Of a DNA stretch of 16,784 nt, positions 6,544-13,356 are shown in pieces. The first letter of the stretch is position 1; each line of letters opens with the position of its first letter. A model generated the notes under the pieces. The model had not been told where the DNA came from. It saw only the letters and a list, made by a program, of their open reading frames with translations, and did not search any database. Origin of the DNA: Phycisphaerae bacterium (GTDB lineage Bacteria > Planctomycetota > Phycisphaerae > Sedimentisphaerales > Anaerohalosphaeraceae); the NCBI GenBank assembly GCA_021736615.1, contig JAIPFN010000119.1, positions 1 through 16,784 on the forward strand, given 5' to 3'. The position numbers were made by a program, and so were the translations under genes.

Positions 6544-7467
6544 ATGACACAAATGAATCACACTAAACCATCACTACTCGTTCTTGCAGCAGGTATGGGC
6601 AGTCGCTACGGCGGGCTAAAACAGATCGACCCTATCGGCCCTAACGGCGAAGCTATTATAGAGTACTCTATGTATGACGCGGTCAAAGCGGGCTTCGCTA
6701 AGATCGTCTTTGTTATTCGTCAGTCATTCGAGCAGGCGTTCAAGGATATGATCGGCGACAAGCTTGACGGTTTGTGCGAAGTTCAGTACGTCTACCAGGA
6801 ACTTGACAAATCACTCGGCGATTTTACGCTTCCCCAGGGCCGCGAAAAACCCTGGGGCACCGGACATGCGATACTCGTCGCCGCCGGTGTAATAAACGAA
6901 CCATTCGCGGTAATTAACGCCGACGACTTCTACGGGGGATACTCATACAAAGCTATCGCCGAATATCTGACAACCGCAGCCGGGGAAAATGACTACTGCA
7001 TGGTCGGGTACACGCTGAGCAATACACTGTCGGAAAATGGAACGGTATCACGGGGTGTCTGTGAATGTGACGCCGACGGGAACCTGCTCAACGTAGCCGA
7101 ACATACAAAGATCGGCATGACAGAAGGAGTGGTATGCGGTCTTGATGACAGCGGAAAAGAAATAACACTAACAGGAAAAGAACCGGTATCTATGAACCTG
7201 TGGGGATTCGGGCCTTCTATATTCGGTCATCTGAAAACCCGGTTTGACCGGTTCCTCGCCGAACACGGCAATGAAGAAAAATCAGAATTTTACATCCCAT
7301 TCGTCGTCGACGAACTAATCAAACAGTCCATCGCCAAAGTCAAGGTGCTCAAATCCGAGGCAAACTGGTTCGGAGTAACATACCCCGAAGACAAACCGGC
7401 AGTGGTGGCCAAAGTCGCCGAACTGGTCGAAAAAGGCCTCTACCCAAAAAATCTCTGGGAAAAATAA
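6544..7467 (+). CDS. Sugar-nucleotide-type nucleotidyltransferase (NTP transferase fold)
   Basis: 307 residues. LAAGMGSRYGGLKQIDPIG (14-32) is the nucleotide-binding signature (G-x-G-x-R ... K) of the GT-A-like nucleotidyltransferase fold used by sugar-1-phosphate pyrophosphorylases. PWGTGHAI (103-110) is the base-recognition segment and NADDFYGG (125-132) holds the metal-binding Asp residues. The later part (WGFGPSIFGHL, EFYIPFVVDELI) is conserved in a cytosolic family often annotated as nucleotidyltransferase or NDP-sugar pyrophosphorylase with no known acceptor sugar. It lacks the left-handed beta-helix of GlmU/GlgC and is not a close match to GalU or RmlA. A second in-frame ATG at 6553 is possible, but GGA at 6533-6535 favours 6544. 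An activated sugar for surface polymers is plausible; the substrate is unknown. Confidence 0.85.
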   Translation: MTQMNHTKPSLLVLAAGMGSRYGGLKQIDPIGPNGEAIIEYSMYDAVKAGFAKIVFVIRQSFEQAFKDMIGDKLDGLCEVQYVYQELDKSLGDFTLPQGREKPWGTGHAILVAAGVINEPFAVINADDFYGGYSYKAIAEYLTTAAGENDYCMVGYTLSNTLSENGTVSRGVCECDADGNLLNVAEHTKIGMTEGVVCGLDDSGKEITLTGKEPVSMNLWGFGPSIFGHLKTRFDRFLAEHGNEEKSEFYIPFVVDELIKQSIAKVKVLKSEANWFGVTYPEDKPAVVAKVAELVEKGLYPKNLWEK

Positions 7468-7593
7468 GCGGAAAATTTTGATTTCGCGATTTTCGGGTTA
7501 TACTTTATATGGCGGGGTTTATCCCCGCGCAAGCTAACCTGATAATTGAATCGTTTATACCGGTTTATCTTTTAACCGGAGATCGGGGGCTTT

Positions 7594-7788
7594 ATGCACC
7601 CAAACCGTTTGCGGCTAGTGACATCTATCAAAGCCGATACATATCATCCCCTGCGGCGTCTTCTCCGATTCCGCTTCCATATCGAGCATATCATTAACGG
7701 TCGCTTTTGGCTGATAATCAGAATCATCGCTTTGGCGGCGATGATTATTCTATTATCTGTGTTCGCGACCCCGCTTCATGGGACTTAA
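7594..7788 (+). CDS. Possible small single-helix membrane protein
   Basis: 64 residues, not recognised. The first half is basic with several His and Arg. Residues about 39-57 (FWLIIRIIALAAMIILLSV) form one clear hydrophobic helix near the C-terminus. GGGGG (7585-7589) lies 4 nt before the ATG. The region 7468-7883 otherwise has no gene, and overlapping frames are less convincing. It also holds hairpins GCGGGG/CCCCGC (7512-7528), CCGGTT/AACCGG (7560-7579) and a 9-bp inverted repeat inside the frame (7722-7746). This may therefore be non-coding structured sequence. Confidence 0.35.
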   Translation: MHPNRLRLVTSIKADTYHPLRRLLRFRFHIEHIINGRFWLIIRIIALAAMIILLSVFATPLHGT

Positions 7789-7872
7789 GGACGTACTGCT
7801 TTTTTCCTCCGAACTGCCTCCACAGTTTGGCATTATTAATTAGTGATACTAAAGAATTGAACTTTTATTCAC

Positions 7873-7879
7873 GGAGGTG
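7873..7879 (+). promoter_or_regulatory. Shine-Dalgarno sequence that fixes the ybaK-like start
   Basis: GGAGGTG, with the core GGAGG 6 nt before the ATG at 7884, is the strongest ribosome-binding site in the window. The frame is open further upstream to 7707, but the extra 59 residues have no family likeness and no such site. Confidence 0.85.
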
Positions 7880-7883
7880 TACT

Positions 7884-8345
7884 ATGAAACTTATGGACTT
7901 TCTTAATAAGGTTTCTGCCGATTATGAAGTAACCGAGCACCCGCCGACTTTTACCAGCCAGGAACTGGCCGCAGAGGAACACATCCCCGGGATTATGGTC
8001 GCCAAACCGGTGATCGTACGAGCCGACGAGGAGTATTACATGTGTGTTTTGCCGGCATGCTACAAGATCGATTTTGACACGCTAAAGCGACAGGTCGGCG
8101 CCGACGAAATAGAACTCGCCGACGAAAACGAAATGGCAAAACTCTTCGACGACTGTTCGCTCGGTGCGGAACCGCCCTTTGGAATCCTTTACGGGCTTTT
8201 GACGTTTATGGACTCCAGCCTCGAAGACGACGAATATATAGTCTTCCAGGGAGGGACGCACGATAAATCGATCAAGATGGATATGAAAGATTACCTGAAG
8301 CTGGCAAGACCGAGGATTTTAAGCTTCTGTTATCCGTCACTATAA
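7884..8345 (+). CDS. YbaK/EbsC (prolyl-tRNA editing domain) aminoacyl-tRNA deacylase-like protein
   Basis: 153 residues from the start set by the GGAGGTG site. The YbaK/INS superfamily hydrolyses mischarged aminoacyl-tRNAs (for example Cys- or Ala-tRNAPro) in trans. Family landmarks are VTEHPPTFTSQELAAEEHIP (17-36), the conserved Lys in AKPVIVRADEEYYMCVLPA, the glycine-rich GAEPPFGILYGL, and the C-terminal IVFQGGTHDKSIKMDMKDYLKL, which corresponds to the usual AGTH...IRM segment. Residue choice (GAEPPFG rather than the YbaK GGCSPLG-type loop) puts it nearer the stand-alone ProXp/YeaK-like variants; exact tRNA specificity cannot be read. It is monocistronic by position, with an opposing gene downstream. 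Confidence 0.85.
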   Translation: MKLMDFLNKVSADYEVTEHPPTFTSQELAAEEHIPGIMVAKPVIVRADEEYYMCVLPACYKIDFDTLKRQVGADEIELADENEMAKLFDDCSLGAEPPFGILYGLLTFMDSSLEDDEYIVFQGGTHDKSIKMDMKDYLKLARPRILSFCYPSL

Positions 8346-8374
8346 TCAAAAACGCCAATCAGCATTTAGAGGCT

Positions 8375-8421
8375 GTCGGCAGTATCCCAACGGCACTGAA
8401 TAAAGCCGTCTGGAAGCCGAC
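8375..8421. other. Nested inverted-repeat element in the ybaK-side intergenic region
   Basis: GTCGGC (8375-8380) pairs with GCCGAC (8416-8421), and inside it ACGGC (8390-8394) pairs with GCCGT (8405-8409). A competing hairpin CCGTC/GACGG (8406-8410 with 8419-8423) is also possible. A purine-rich tail with GGAGTCAGG continues to about 8445. It lies in the convergent spacer between the deacylase and the PEP-CTERM-like gene, with no T run, so it is not a simple terminator. Confidence 0.5.
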
Positions 8422-8465
8422 GGTAGGAGTCAGGCAGCAGGCCTTTGGTCTTTCGCGCTTTTGCT

Positions 8466-8816
8466 TTACTCCGGAAAATTCTTTGGGGTTCTTCTTCGCA
8501 GCCAACCGACGATCATTGCCGCCGTAAAAACCCCCGCGGTAACTCCAGCAGGCGGAACCGGCACCGGGCTAATCGAATCAGGCGCGGTATTGGCCATCGG
8601 AAACGGCAATGCCTGCTCATTCTTATCGAGCATTTCCGGGGTAATTTCTTTGGCAAGTTCGGCCCTGGCAAATCTGCTGTTCGCCTCGTAAGGGAGGCCC
8701 TCAAACTCATCGCCCCCCTGACAATATCCTGCCGTCCTGCCGAACAGCAAAGTAACGATTATACTAAATATAAGTCTCCTGAGACTTTTGACGAATGTCT
8801 TTTTCTCGCTTTCCAT
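8466..8816 (-). CDS. Small exported protein with PEP-CTERM-like C-terminal sorting region
   Basis: 116 residues. The N-terminus is basic with a hydrophobic core (RRLIFSIIVTLLFG, 13-26), a signal peptide probably cleaved around residues 30-33. The middle (34-82) is short, acidic and unrecognised. The C-terminus has the three-part plan of PEP-CTERM proteins: PVPVPPAG (84-91), a short hydrophobic helix (92-106) and an Arg cluster RRR (107-109). In planctomycetes such tails are removed by exosortase-type enzymes and the protein is delivered to the surface or matrix. The PEP core is PVPP rather than VPEP, so this would be a variant, and no exosortase is in view. GGGGG lies 5 nt before the ATG. Its leader also holds an unused-looking AGGAGGAG site (8911-8918). 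Confidence 0.6.
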   Translation of the reverse strand: MESEKKTFVKSLRRLIFSIIVTLLFGRTAGYCQGGDEFEGLPYEANSRFARAELAKEITPEMLDKNEQALPFPMANTAPDSISPVPVPPAGVTAGVFTAAMIVGWLRRRTPKNFPE

Positions 8817-8863
8817 CGTTTCCCCCTGACAGTTATCCGCTCAATATAAACTAATGGGAAATC

Positions 8864-8884
8864 CCGGCATAAACCTGCCGGTTT
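8864..8884 (-). other. Mutually exclusive hairpins in the leader of the PEP-CTERM-like gene
   Basis: CCGGCA (8864-8869) pairs with TGCCGG (8876-8881). Alternatively AACC-type arms AAACC (8871-8875) and GGTTT (8880-8884) pair around TGCC. The two cannot form together. They lie about 50 nt before the start codon of the leftward gene. A regulatory role is only a guess. Confidence 0.35.
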
Positions 8885-9027
8885 GATTCATACATGTATA
8901 ACAGAAACTCCTCCTGTTTGCTGAAAAACCCTCTTTGTTTATAATTACATTTGATTACTTATACTATAGGCTCCGGTGCGGGGTTCATTTTAAAATAGCC
9001 TGCGAAAAGAAAATTTGCGAGATTATC

Positions 9028-9056
9028 TTGGATAAATTCAAAAAAATGATTATAAT
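9028..9056 (+). promoter_or_regulatory. Sigma70-type promoter of hisC, giving a leaderless message
   Basis: TTGGAT (9028-9033), a 17-nt spacer and a perfect TATAAT (9051-9056). The A of the hisC ATG (9063) is the seventh base after the -10 box, where transcription should begin. No Shine-Dalgarno sequence is present. The layout is the same as at the SDR gene (4336). Confidence 0.75.
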
Positions 9057-9062
9057 CGCGGC

Positions 9063-10112
9063 ATGAGTTATTTTAGAAAAATTATAGATGAGATGGACGG
9101 TTATGTGCCCGGTTTTCAGCCTGTGGGAACTGACGTCGTTAAGCTTAATACGAACGAAAATCCGTATCCACCCTCTCCGCAAGCCGTTGAGGCGATACGC
9201 AATTTTGATACTACATCCCTGAAACGGTACCCCCAGCCGTTCGGCGATTCATTCTGTAAAACAGCAGCCGATGTCCTCGGAGTCGAACCGGACAACATAC
9301 TATGTACAAACGGAGGCGACGATCTGCTGACGATCTGTTTTAGATCTTTTTGCGGCGAAAACCGACACGCCGCCTTTCCCGGCCCTACATATTCATTATA
9401 CCCGGTCCTGGGGAAACTGCAAAACTGCAAGACGGTAGAAATACCATTTGCAGGTAAGTACGCCCTGCCCGCCGATGAGCTTGTGGAATCCGGCGCGGCA
9501 ATGGTGATCGTCTGCAATCCCAACGCCCCCAGCGGATCGTTCATACAACCGGACGAGATAAAAAAACTCGCCGAACGCCTAAAAGGCAAAAGCATCCTCC
9601 TGATTGACGAGGCATACGCAGACTTTGCCGAATCCAACTGCATCTCGCTGACAAAAACATGCGAAAATGTGATTATCCTGCGTTCCATGAGCAAGGGCTA
9701 CTCTTTAGCCGGACTGCGATTCGGATACGCCATCGCACCGAAGGACATTATCGCCGGACTGCGAAAAGTCAAGGACTCCTACAACGTCGACGCGTTAGCG
9801 ATTGCCGCAGCGTCAGCGGCTATATGGGATCAGGGATACTTCAGGGAAAACGTAGAAAAGGTCAAATCCGAAAGATCACGTCTCACCGCTGCCCTTAGAG
9901 AAATGCAGCTTGAGATACCCGACAGCCAGGCAAATTTCGTACTCGCCAAGTGCATCAATTCCGATGCAGGTAAAATCCATGAAGCTCTCGCCAAACAGGA
10001 CGTCTATGTAAGATACTTCAAACTCGACGGGCTGGAAGACAAACTGCGAATAACAATTGGAACACGGGAACAAAACGACAAACTAATACAAGCCCTGAAG
10101 AAAATCCTGTAA
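9063..10112 (+). CDS. hisC: Histidinol-phosphate aminotransferase
   Basis: 349 residues, usual length for HisC. It transfers the amino group of glutamate to imidazole acetol phosphate in histidine synthesis, as a cytosolic fold-type I PLP enzyme. Motifs are KLNTNENPYPPSP (27-39), RYPQPFG (55-61), TNGGDDLL (82-89), CNPNAPSG (151-158), IDEAYADF (181-188) and the PLP Lys211 in SMSKGYSLAGLRFGY. The NENPYPPSP opening and the IDEAYADF motif favour HisC over tyrosine or cobalamin-pathway (CobD) paralogues, although some related enzymes cannot be excluded by eye. The gene stands alone; no other his gene is present. It is read from its own promoter without a leader. Confidence 0.92.
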   Translation: MSYFRKIIDEMDGYVPGFQPVGTDVVKLNTNENPYPPSPQAVEAIRNFDTTSLKRYPQPFGDSFCKTAADVLGVEPDNILCTNGGDDLLTICFRSFCGENRHAAFPGPTYSLYPVLGKLQNCKTVEIPFAGKYALPADELVESGAAMVIVCNPNAPSGSFIQPDEIKKLAERLKGKSILLIDEAYADFAESNCISLTKTCENVIILRSMSKGYSLAGLRFGYAIAPKDIIAGLRKVKDSYNVDALAIAAASAAIWDQGYFRENVEKVKSERSRLTAALREMQLEIPDSQANFVLAKCINSDAGKIHEALAKQDVYVRYFKLDGLEDKLRITIGTREQNDKLIQALKKIL

Positions 10113-10155
10113 AGCAACAAGCGTCTTACACCTTTGCTCCTCATTTCTTTACTCA

Positions 10156-12357
10156 TTACGCCGAAGGGAGTTCTATATAGAACGTCGTACCTTTTCCATA
10201 TACCGATTCAACACGAATATCCCCATTCAGTCTTTGCAGAATACGTTTGACGATAGTCAGCCCGATCCCCTGCCCTTCGACACCGTCGTTTGGATTTAAC
10301 CTGTGAAACAAATCGAATATTTTGATCATGTGATTGTCAGATATCCCTATACCATTATCCTCCATGCAGTAAACAGACTTTCCTTCCTCGACACAGCCGG
10401 AAATTTGCAGCACAAATCTGCGGTCAAGACTGCGGTACTTAATCGCGTTATCGATTATGTTCGTAAGAATCCTGCTAACCTGGTCGGAATCACCCATGCA
10501 ATCGGGCAAAGCGCCTATGTTGATCTGCGCGTGATTTTCATCCAACTGGAACTGCATGGATTTAAGTACTTCCTGCAATCTCTCTGTCATATTAAGCTTT
10601 TCAATATGAATATCCGAAGACCCCACCTTCGACACGGTCAGCAGACCATCCAGAAGAACCTTCATTTTGTTCGTACTGGACACAATAAACTCGACAGATT
10701 GATGCACTTCTTCATTAAACAGCTTTTCCGACTTAGCCCTGAAAGCTTCGTATGTCATTTCTGTTTGCATCAAAGTCTTCAAATCATTCACCGCTTCACA
10801 AAGCACCCCGCTGAAACCCTTAATATTCACCAGCGGTGACTTAAGGTCGTGAGAGACAGTATAGACTACGCTTTGAAGCTCGGAATTTTTAGCTTCCAAA
10901 GCCTTCATAAGTTCTTCACGCTCAATTTCGCCTTTTTTACGTCCAGTAATATCATGGAAGATTACGGCGAAATGACCCTTTTGCGGAGAGTATGCCCTCA
11001 CCTCGTAATACTTTGACAACGCCTGGCTGTAATTTTCAAAAAAGATTGAATTGCCGCCAAAGGCCACGTCTCCGTACTTTTCTATCCATTCCGGTTCGGT
11101 CCGGGGCATAACCTCCAGTACGGTTTTACCTTTTATATCCTCGGCAACAAGACCGGTAAGCTTCTCAAATGCCGGATTGACATCTATGAAACGATAATCG
11201 ACCGGTTTACCATCCGAGTCGCATATAATCTCATGAAGTGCCGCTCCGCATGTCATTTCATCGAACAAACGCCTGTACTTTGCCTCATTTTCCCTGGAAT
11301 GTTCTTCGGCCTTTATACGCTCGGTAATATCCAGGGCATAAGCAAAATTATATCCAACACCATCATGCTCAAGATGATTAACCGTAACTTCCACCGGATA
11401 GGTAGTCTTGTCCTTGCGAACATGGACTGTTTGAAATGTTAACTTCCTTTTGGACTTAAGCTCCTGCCAATGCTTATCCCATACCTCAGCAACATATTCC
11501 TCGTCGACATCACAAACACTAAGTTTTAAAAGCTCTTGCCGACTATACCCAAGCGAAGCGCATACCTGATCGTTAACATACGAAAAACGCCCGTCCTCGG
11601 TAATCCAGTACACCTCCAATGAAGCCTTATCAACCGAAACCTGTGTCATATACAATTGCCGGTTAACCGCCCTCAGCTGTTGGTCATTTACAAGAAGCTG
11701 CTGATTAGTCGCACGTAACTGCTGGTCATTGGCGAGAAGCTGCTGGTTGGCCGCCTTTAACTGCTGCTCACTGACAAGCAGTTTTTCCCGGGAATTTTTC
11801 TGTTCTGTAATGTCTCTGCCAACTCTCTGAAACTCTATTAATGAGCCGTCATCATCAAAGAACGCATGATTCGTCCAACTCATCCAGGCCAATTCACCGG
11901 AAGGAAGAACCGCCTGATGCTGCAGCAACTTAATCGGATCGTCGGGAGTTAAAGAAAATAAACCTTCCTGAACAACATCTCGCTGGTCTTGGGGGATGAA
12001 CTGCAAAAAACTTTGACCGATCAGTTCTTCACGCTTTTTTCCAAAAAAGACGCAATAAGCATCATTAACAAATGTCCGGGTGCCATCAGGCAAACTACGG
12101 CAGATCAATTCGGTCTGATCGTGAACTATCGCGCGATAAATCCTGCGGCTTTCTTCAAGTTCAAATGTTCGCCTGGCCACCAACTGCCGCAAATGCCTGT
12201 TGAACAAAACACCAAGAAAACCGGCTATTAAAACGCCGCCAAAAACGCTAAGAGATGCCCATAAAAAATGATAATCTGTTTTCTCACCGGCCTCAGTTAA
12301 AGCCATAGGCCATAATTCAATCAAATGAAACGATTTAGAGATAAAAAAACTATTCAT
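10156..12357 (-). CDS. Membrane-anchored sensor histidine kinase with three PAS domains
   Basis: 733 residues from the ATG at 12357, which has AAAGG 7 nt upstream. The frame continues to a TTG at 12393, a weaker start. One transmembrane helix lies near 29-53 with almost no periplasmic part, so sensing is probably cytosolic. PAS 1 (about 73-184, ending in RVGRDITEQK), a glutamine-rich coiled coil (193-238), PAS 2 (240-345, ending in ALDITERIKAEE) and PAS 3 (355-475) follow. The HisKA helix has the phospho-accepting His503 in TVSHDLKSPL. The ATPase domain has N637 in IIDNAIKYR, DNGIGI (667-672), GQGIGL (695-700) and a final GKGTTFYIELP. All catalytic boxes are intact. There is no receiver domain and no neighbouring response regulator, so it is an orphan kinase with unknown signal. 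Confidence 0.93.
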   Translation of the reverse strand: MNSFFISKSFHLIELWPMALTEAGEKTDYHFLWASLSVFGGVLIAGFLGVLFNRHLRQLVARRTFELEESRRIYRAIVHDQTELICRSLPDGTRTFVNDAYCVFFGKKREELIGQSFLQFIPQDQRDVVQEGLFSLTPDDPIKLLQHQAVLPSGELAWMSWTNHAFFDDDGSLIEFQRVGRDITEQKNSREKLLVSEQQLKAANQQLLANDQQLRATNQQLLVNDQQLRAVNRQLYMTQVSVDKASLEVYWITEDGRFSYVNDQVCASLGYSRQELLKLSVCDVDEEYVAEVWDKHWQELKSKRKLTFQTVHVRKDKTTYPVEVTVNHLEHDGVGYNFAYALDITERIKAEEHSRENEAKYRRLFDEMTCGAALHEIICDSDGKPVDYRFIDVNPAFEKLTGLVAEDIKGKTVLEVMPRTEPEWIEKYGDVAFGGNSIFFENYSQALSKYYEVRAYSPQKGHFAVIFHDITGRKKGEIEREELMKALEAKNSELQSVVYTVSHDLKSPLVNIKGFSGVLCEAVNDLKTLMQTEMTYEAFRAKSEKLFNEEVHQSVEFIVSSTNKMKVLLDGLLTVSKVGSSDIHIEKLNMTERLQEVLKSMQFQLDENHAQINIGALPDCMGDSDQVSRILTNIIDNAIKYRSLDRRFVLQISGCVEEGKSVYCMEDNGIGISDNHMIKIFDLFHRLNPNDGVEGQGIGLTIVKRILQRLNGDIRVESVYGKGTTFYIELPSA
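11677..11790 (-). repeat. 42-nt tandem repeat encoding the inter-PAS coiled coil
   Basis: Units begin at 11677, 11719 and 11761 (the last partial) and each encodes 14 residues of the type NDQQLRATNQQLLV, two heptads. This lengthens the signalling helix between PAS 1 and PAS 2 by whole helical periods, so copy-number change would keep the coiled-coil phase. Confidence 0.8.
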
Positions 12358-12487
12358 TAGCAAACCTTTGATCCTCACGTTAAAAGCTGACAATTAATCC
12401 GATAACCGATCCTGTTATCACGAATAACAAGCAGCCAAAAGATTAACGCAAGCAAAAAAACACAGGCAAACCATTAAAACATAAACG

Positions 12488-12516
12488 ATTATATATCCGA
12501 AACGGAAATTCATCAA
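12488..12516 (-). promoter_or_regulatory. Sigma70-type promoter of the sensor kinase gene
   Basis: On the minus strand TTGATG (12516-12511), a 17-nt spacer and a perfect TATAAT (12493-12488). Transcription would begin near 12481, giving a leader of about 124 nt before the ATG at 12357. Confidence 0.6.
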
Positions 12517-12690
12517 CAAAAAAACCGCTTTTTTCAAATAAATACACGTAATAAGAGTTTGAATTCAATAAAGTCGGTAAGTGTTCGAGTTGATAAATCA
12601 AAAATCGAAGTGCAAAAATTATGGGTGGCTCTAATAATTGCTTTTGAGCGGCAAGTAGAAGGTTTTCGACTTCTGGCAAGGAAGAAAAAT

Positions 12691-12721
12691 CGGGCTTAGC
12701 CGAAGCTAAGGCCTGTTTTTT
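12691..12721. terminator. Bidirectional terminator-like hairpin
   Basis: CTTAGC (12695-12700), loop CGAA and GCTAAG (12705-12710), with GG/CC pairs outside one mismatch. On the plus strand TGTTTTTT follows (T12716-12721); on the minus strand ATTTTTC follows (complement of 12684-12690). It stands in a region where both flanking genes read outwards, so it must end some other transcript or block antisense reading. Confidence 0.6.
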
Positions 12722-12852
12722 CTGACGCCGACCAGAATCGAAAAGATTTGCTTGTCCGCCAAAATGAATTTTTAGAGGTTCCCTTATTATATCTTCGACA
12801 AACAAAACATCCTCTCATTAACTGACCGACCAAAATTGCCGATTAAACACGT

Positions 12853-12877
12853 GCAGGAATCCCGGGGGGATTCATGC
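12853..12877 (+). other. Stable hairpin upstream of the pilin-like genes
   Basis: GAATCCC (12857-12863) pairs with GGGATTC (12867-12873) around GGG, and GCA (12853-12855) with TGC (12875-12877) beyond one mismatch. It ends about 30 nt before the start codon at 12907. The T run after it is only three bases, so it is either a weak terminator or a leader structure of the cluster's mRNA. Confidence 0.55.
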
Positions 12878-12906
12878 TTTAGAGATTTTCAACGGGGGCT
12901 TAAATA

Positions 12907-13356
12907 ATGCCATACCGAAAACACAAAGGTTTTACGCTTATTGACGTAATCGTTTCGGTGGTGATTTTGATCATCGCTATCTGCGGGGCAATACAGTTCA
13001 GATACCATGCCGCCATCCAGACAAGAAAAGCAAATATGCGCACCGCAGGCGCCGAGCTTGCACTTATGCTCGTCGAAACATGGCGCGGAGTTGACGGCGA
13101 TGACGCCTTCGACGCGATAGACCACTGCGCTCCGGAACTAACCATAACTTTGTCGGGCGGCCCTGTCATGCCGTCCGGATATAACTGGCTCGGAAGTTAC
13201 TCGATTCAATGGAACGATTACGATTATAAGGCAACTCTGTCGTCAAGAGATGTCGGCGGCGGCCTTAAAGCTCTTAACGTCATTGTCGCCTGGCCGTACG
13301 GCAAAAGTAACACCGACAAAGAATACAGGATAACTTCGTATGCCGATACAAACTAA
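12907..13356 (+). CDS. Prepilin-like protein, GspI/PilV-type minor pseudopilin candidate
   Basis: 149 residues. The N-terminus RKHKGFTLIDVIVSVVIL (4-21) is a class III prepilin leader: basic residues, Gly at -1, Phe at +1 and a hydrophobic helix. Prepilin peptidase would cut after Gly8. The residue at +5 is Asp instead of the nearly invariant Glu. The rest is a short globular domain with few Cys; the mention of WRG and strands (YSIQWNDYDYKATLS, LNVIVAWPYG) fits a minor pseudopilin of GspI/PilV shape that sits at the tip of a type IV pilus or type II secretion filament. GGGGG lies 8 nt before the ATG. The next gene overlaps its end by 17 nt, showing an operon. The system it serves is not in view. 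Confidence 0.8.
   Translation: MPYRKHKGFTLIDVIVSVVILIIAICGAIQFRYHAAIQTRKANMRTAGAELALMLVETWRGVDGDDAFDAIDHCAPELTITLSGGPVMPSGYNWLGSYSIQWNDYDYKATLSSRDVGGGLKALNVIVAWPYGKSNTDKEYRITSYADTN

Larger units (their letters stand above)
12394..12906. other. Divergent intergenic region between the histidine kinase and the pilin-like cluster
   Basis: About 510 AT-rich bases without a gene I can support. On the minus strand it holds the kinase promoter (12488-12516) and a kinase leader of about 124 nt with a TGTTAT/ATAACA hairpin. Further right are a bidirectional terminator-like hairpin (12691-12721) and a strong hairpin (12853-12877) just before the first pilin-like gene. A 120-codon minus-strand frame (12443-12805) crosses the terminator hairpin and is unlike any family I know. 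I could not find a convincing promoter for the pilin-like genes. Confidence 0.6.

Noticed and set aside
7827..7855. TTGGCA-17-TAAAGA as promoter of the YbaK-like gene
   Set aside because: The -35 box and spacing are good but the -10 box is poor; not strong enough to list as a feature.
7707..7883. N-terminal extension of the YbaK-like protein
   Set aside because: The 59 extra residues are unlike the family, and GGAGGTG 6 nt before the ATG at 7884 marks the real start.
8825..8845. Lac-operator-like 12-mer (TGAGCGGATAAC on the minus strand)
   Set aside because: Only half of the operator palindrome is present and there is no LacI-family gene or sugar operon nearby; treated as coincidence.
12358..12393. 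TTG start of the histidine kinase
   Set aside because: The ATG at 12357 has AAAGG at good spacing, while the TTG has only a weak site.
12443..12805. 120-codon minus-strand frame
   Set aside because: It contains the bidirectional terminator-like hairpin, its ribosome-binding-like GAGAGG abuts the ATG with no spacing, the sequence is AT-rich with no recognisable domain, and the kinase promoter follows directly. More likely chance.
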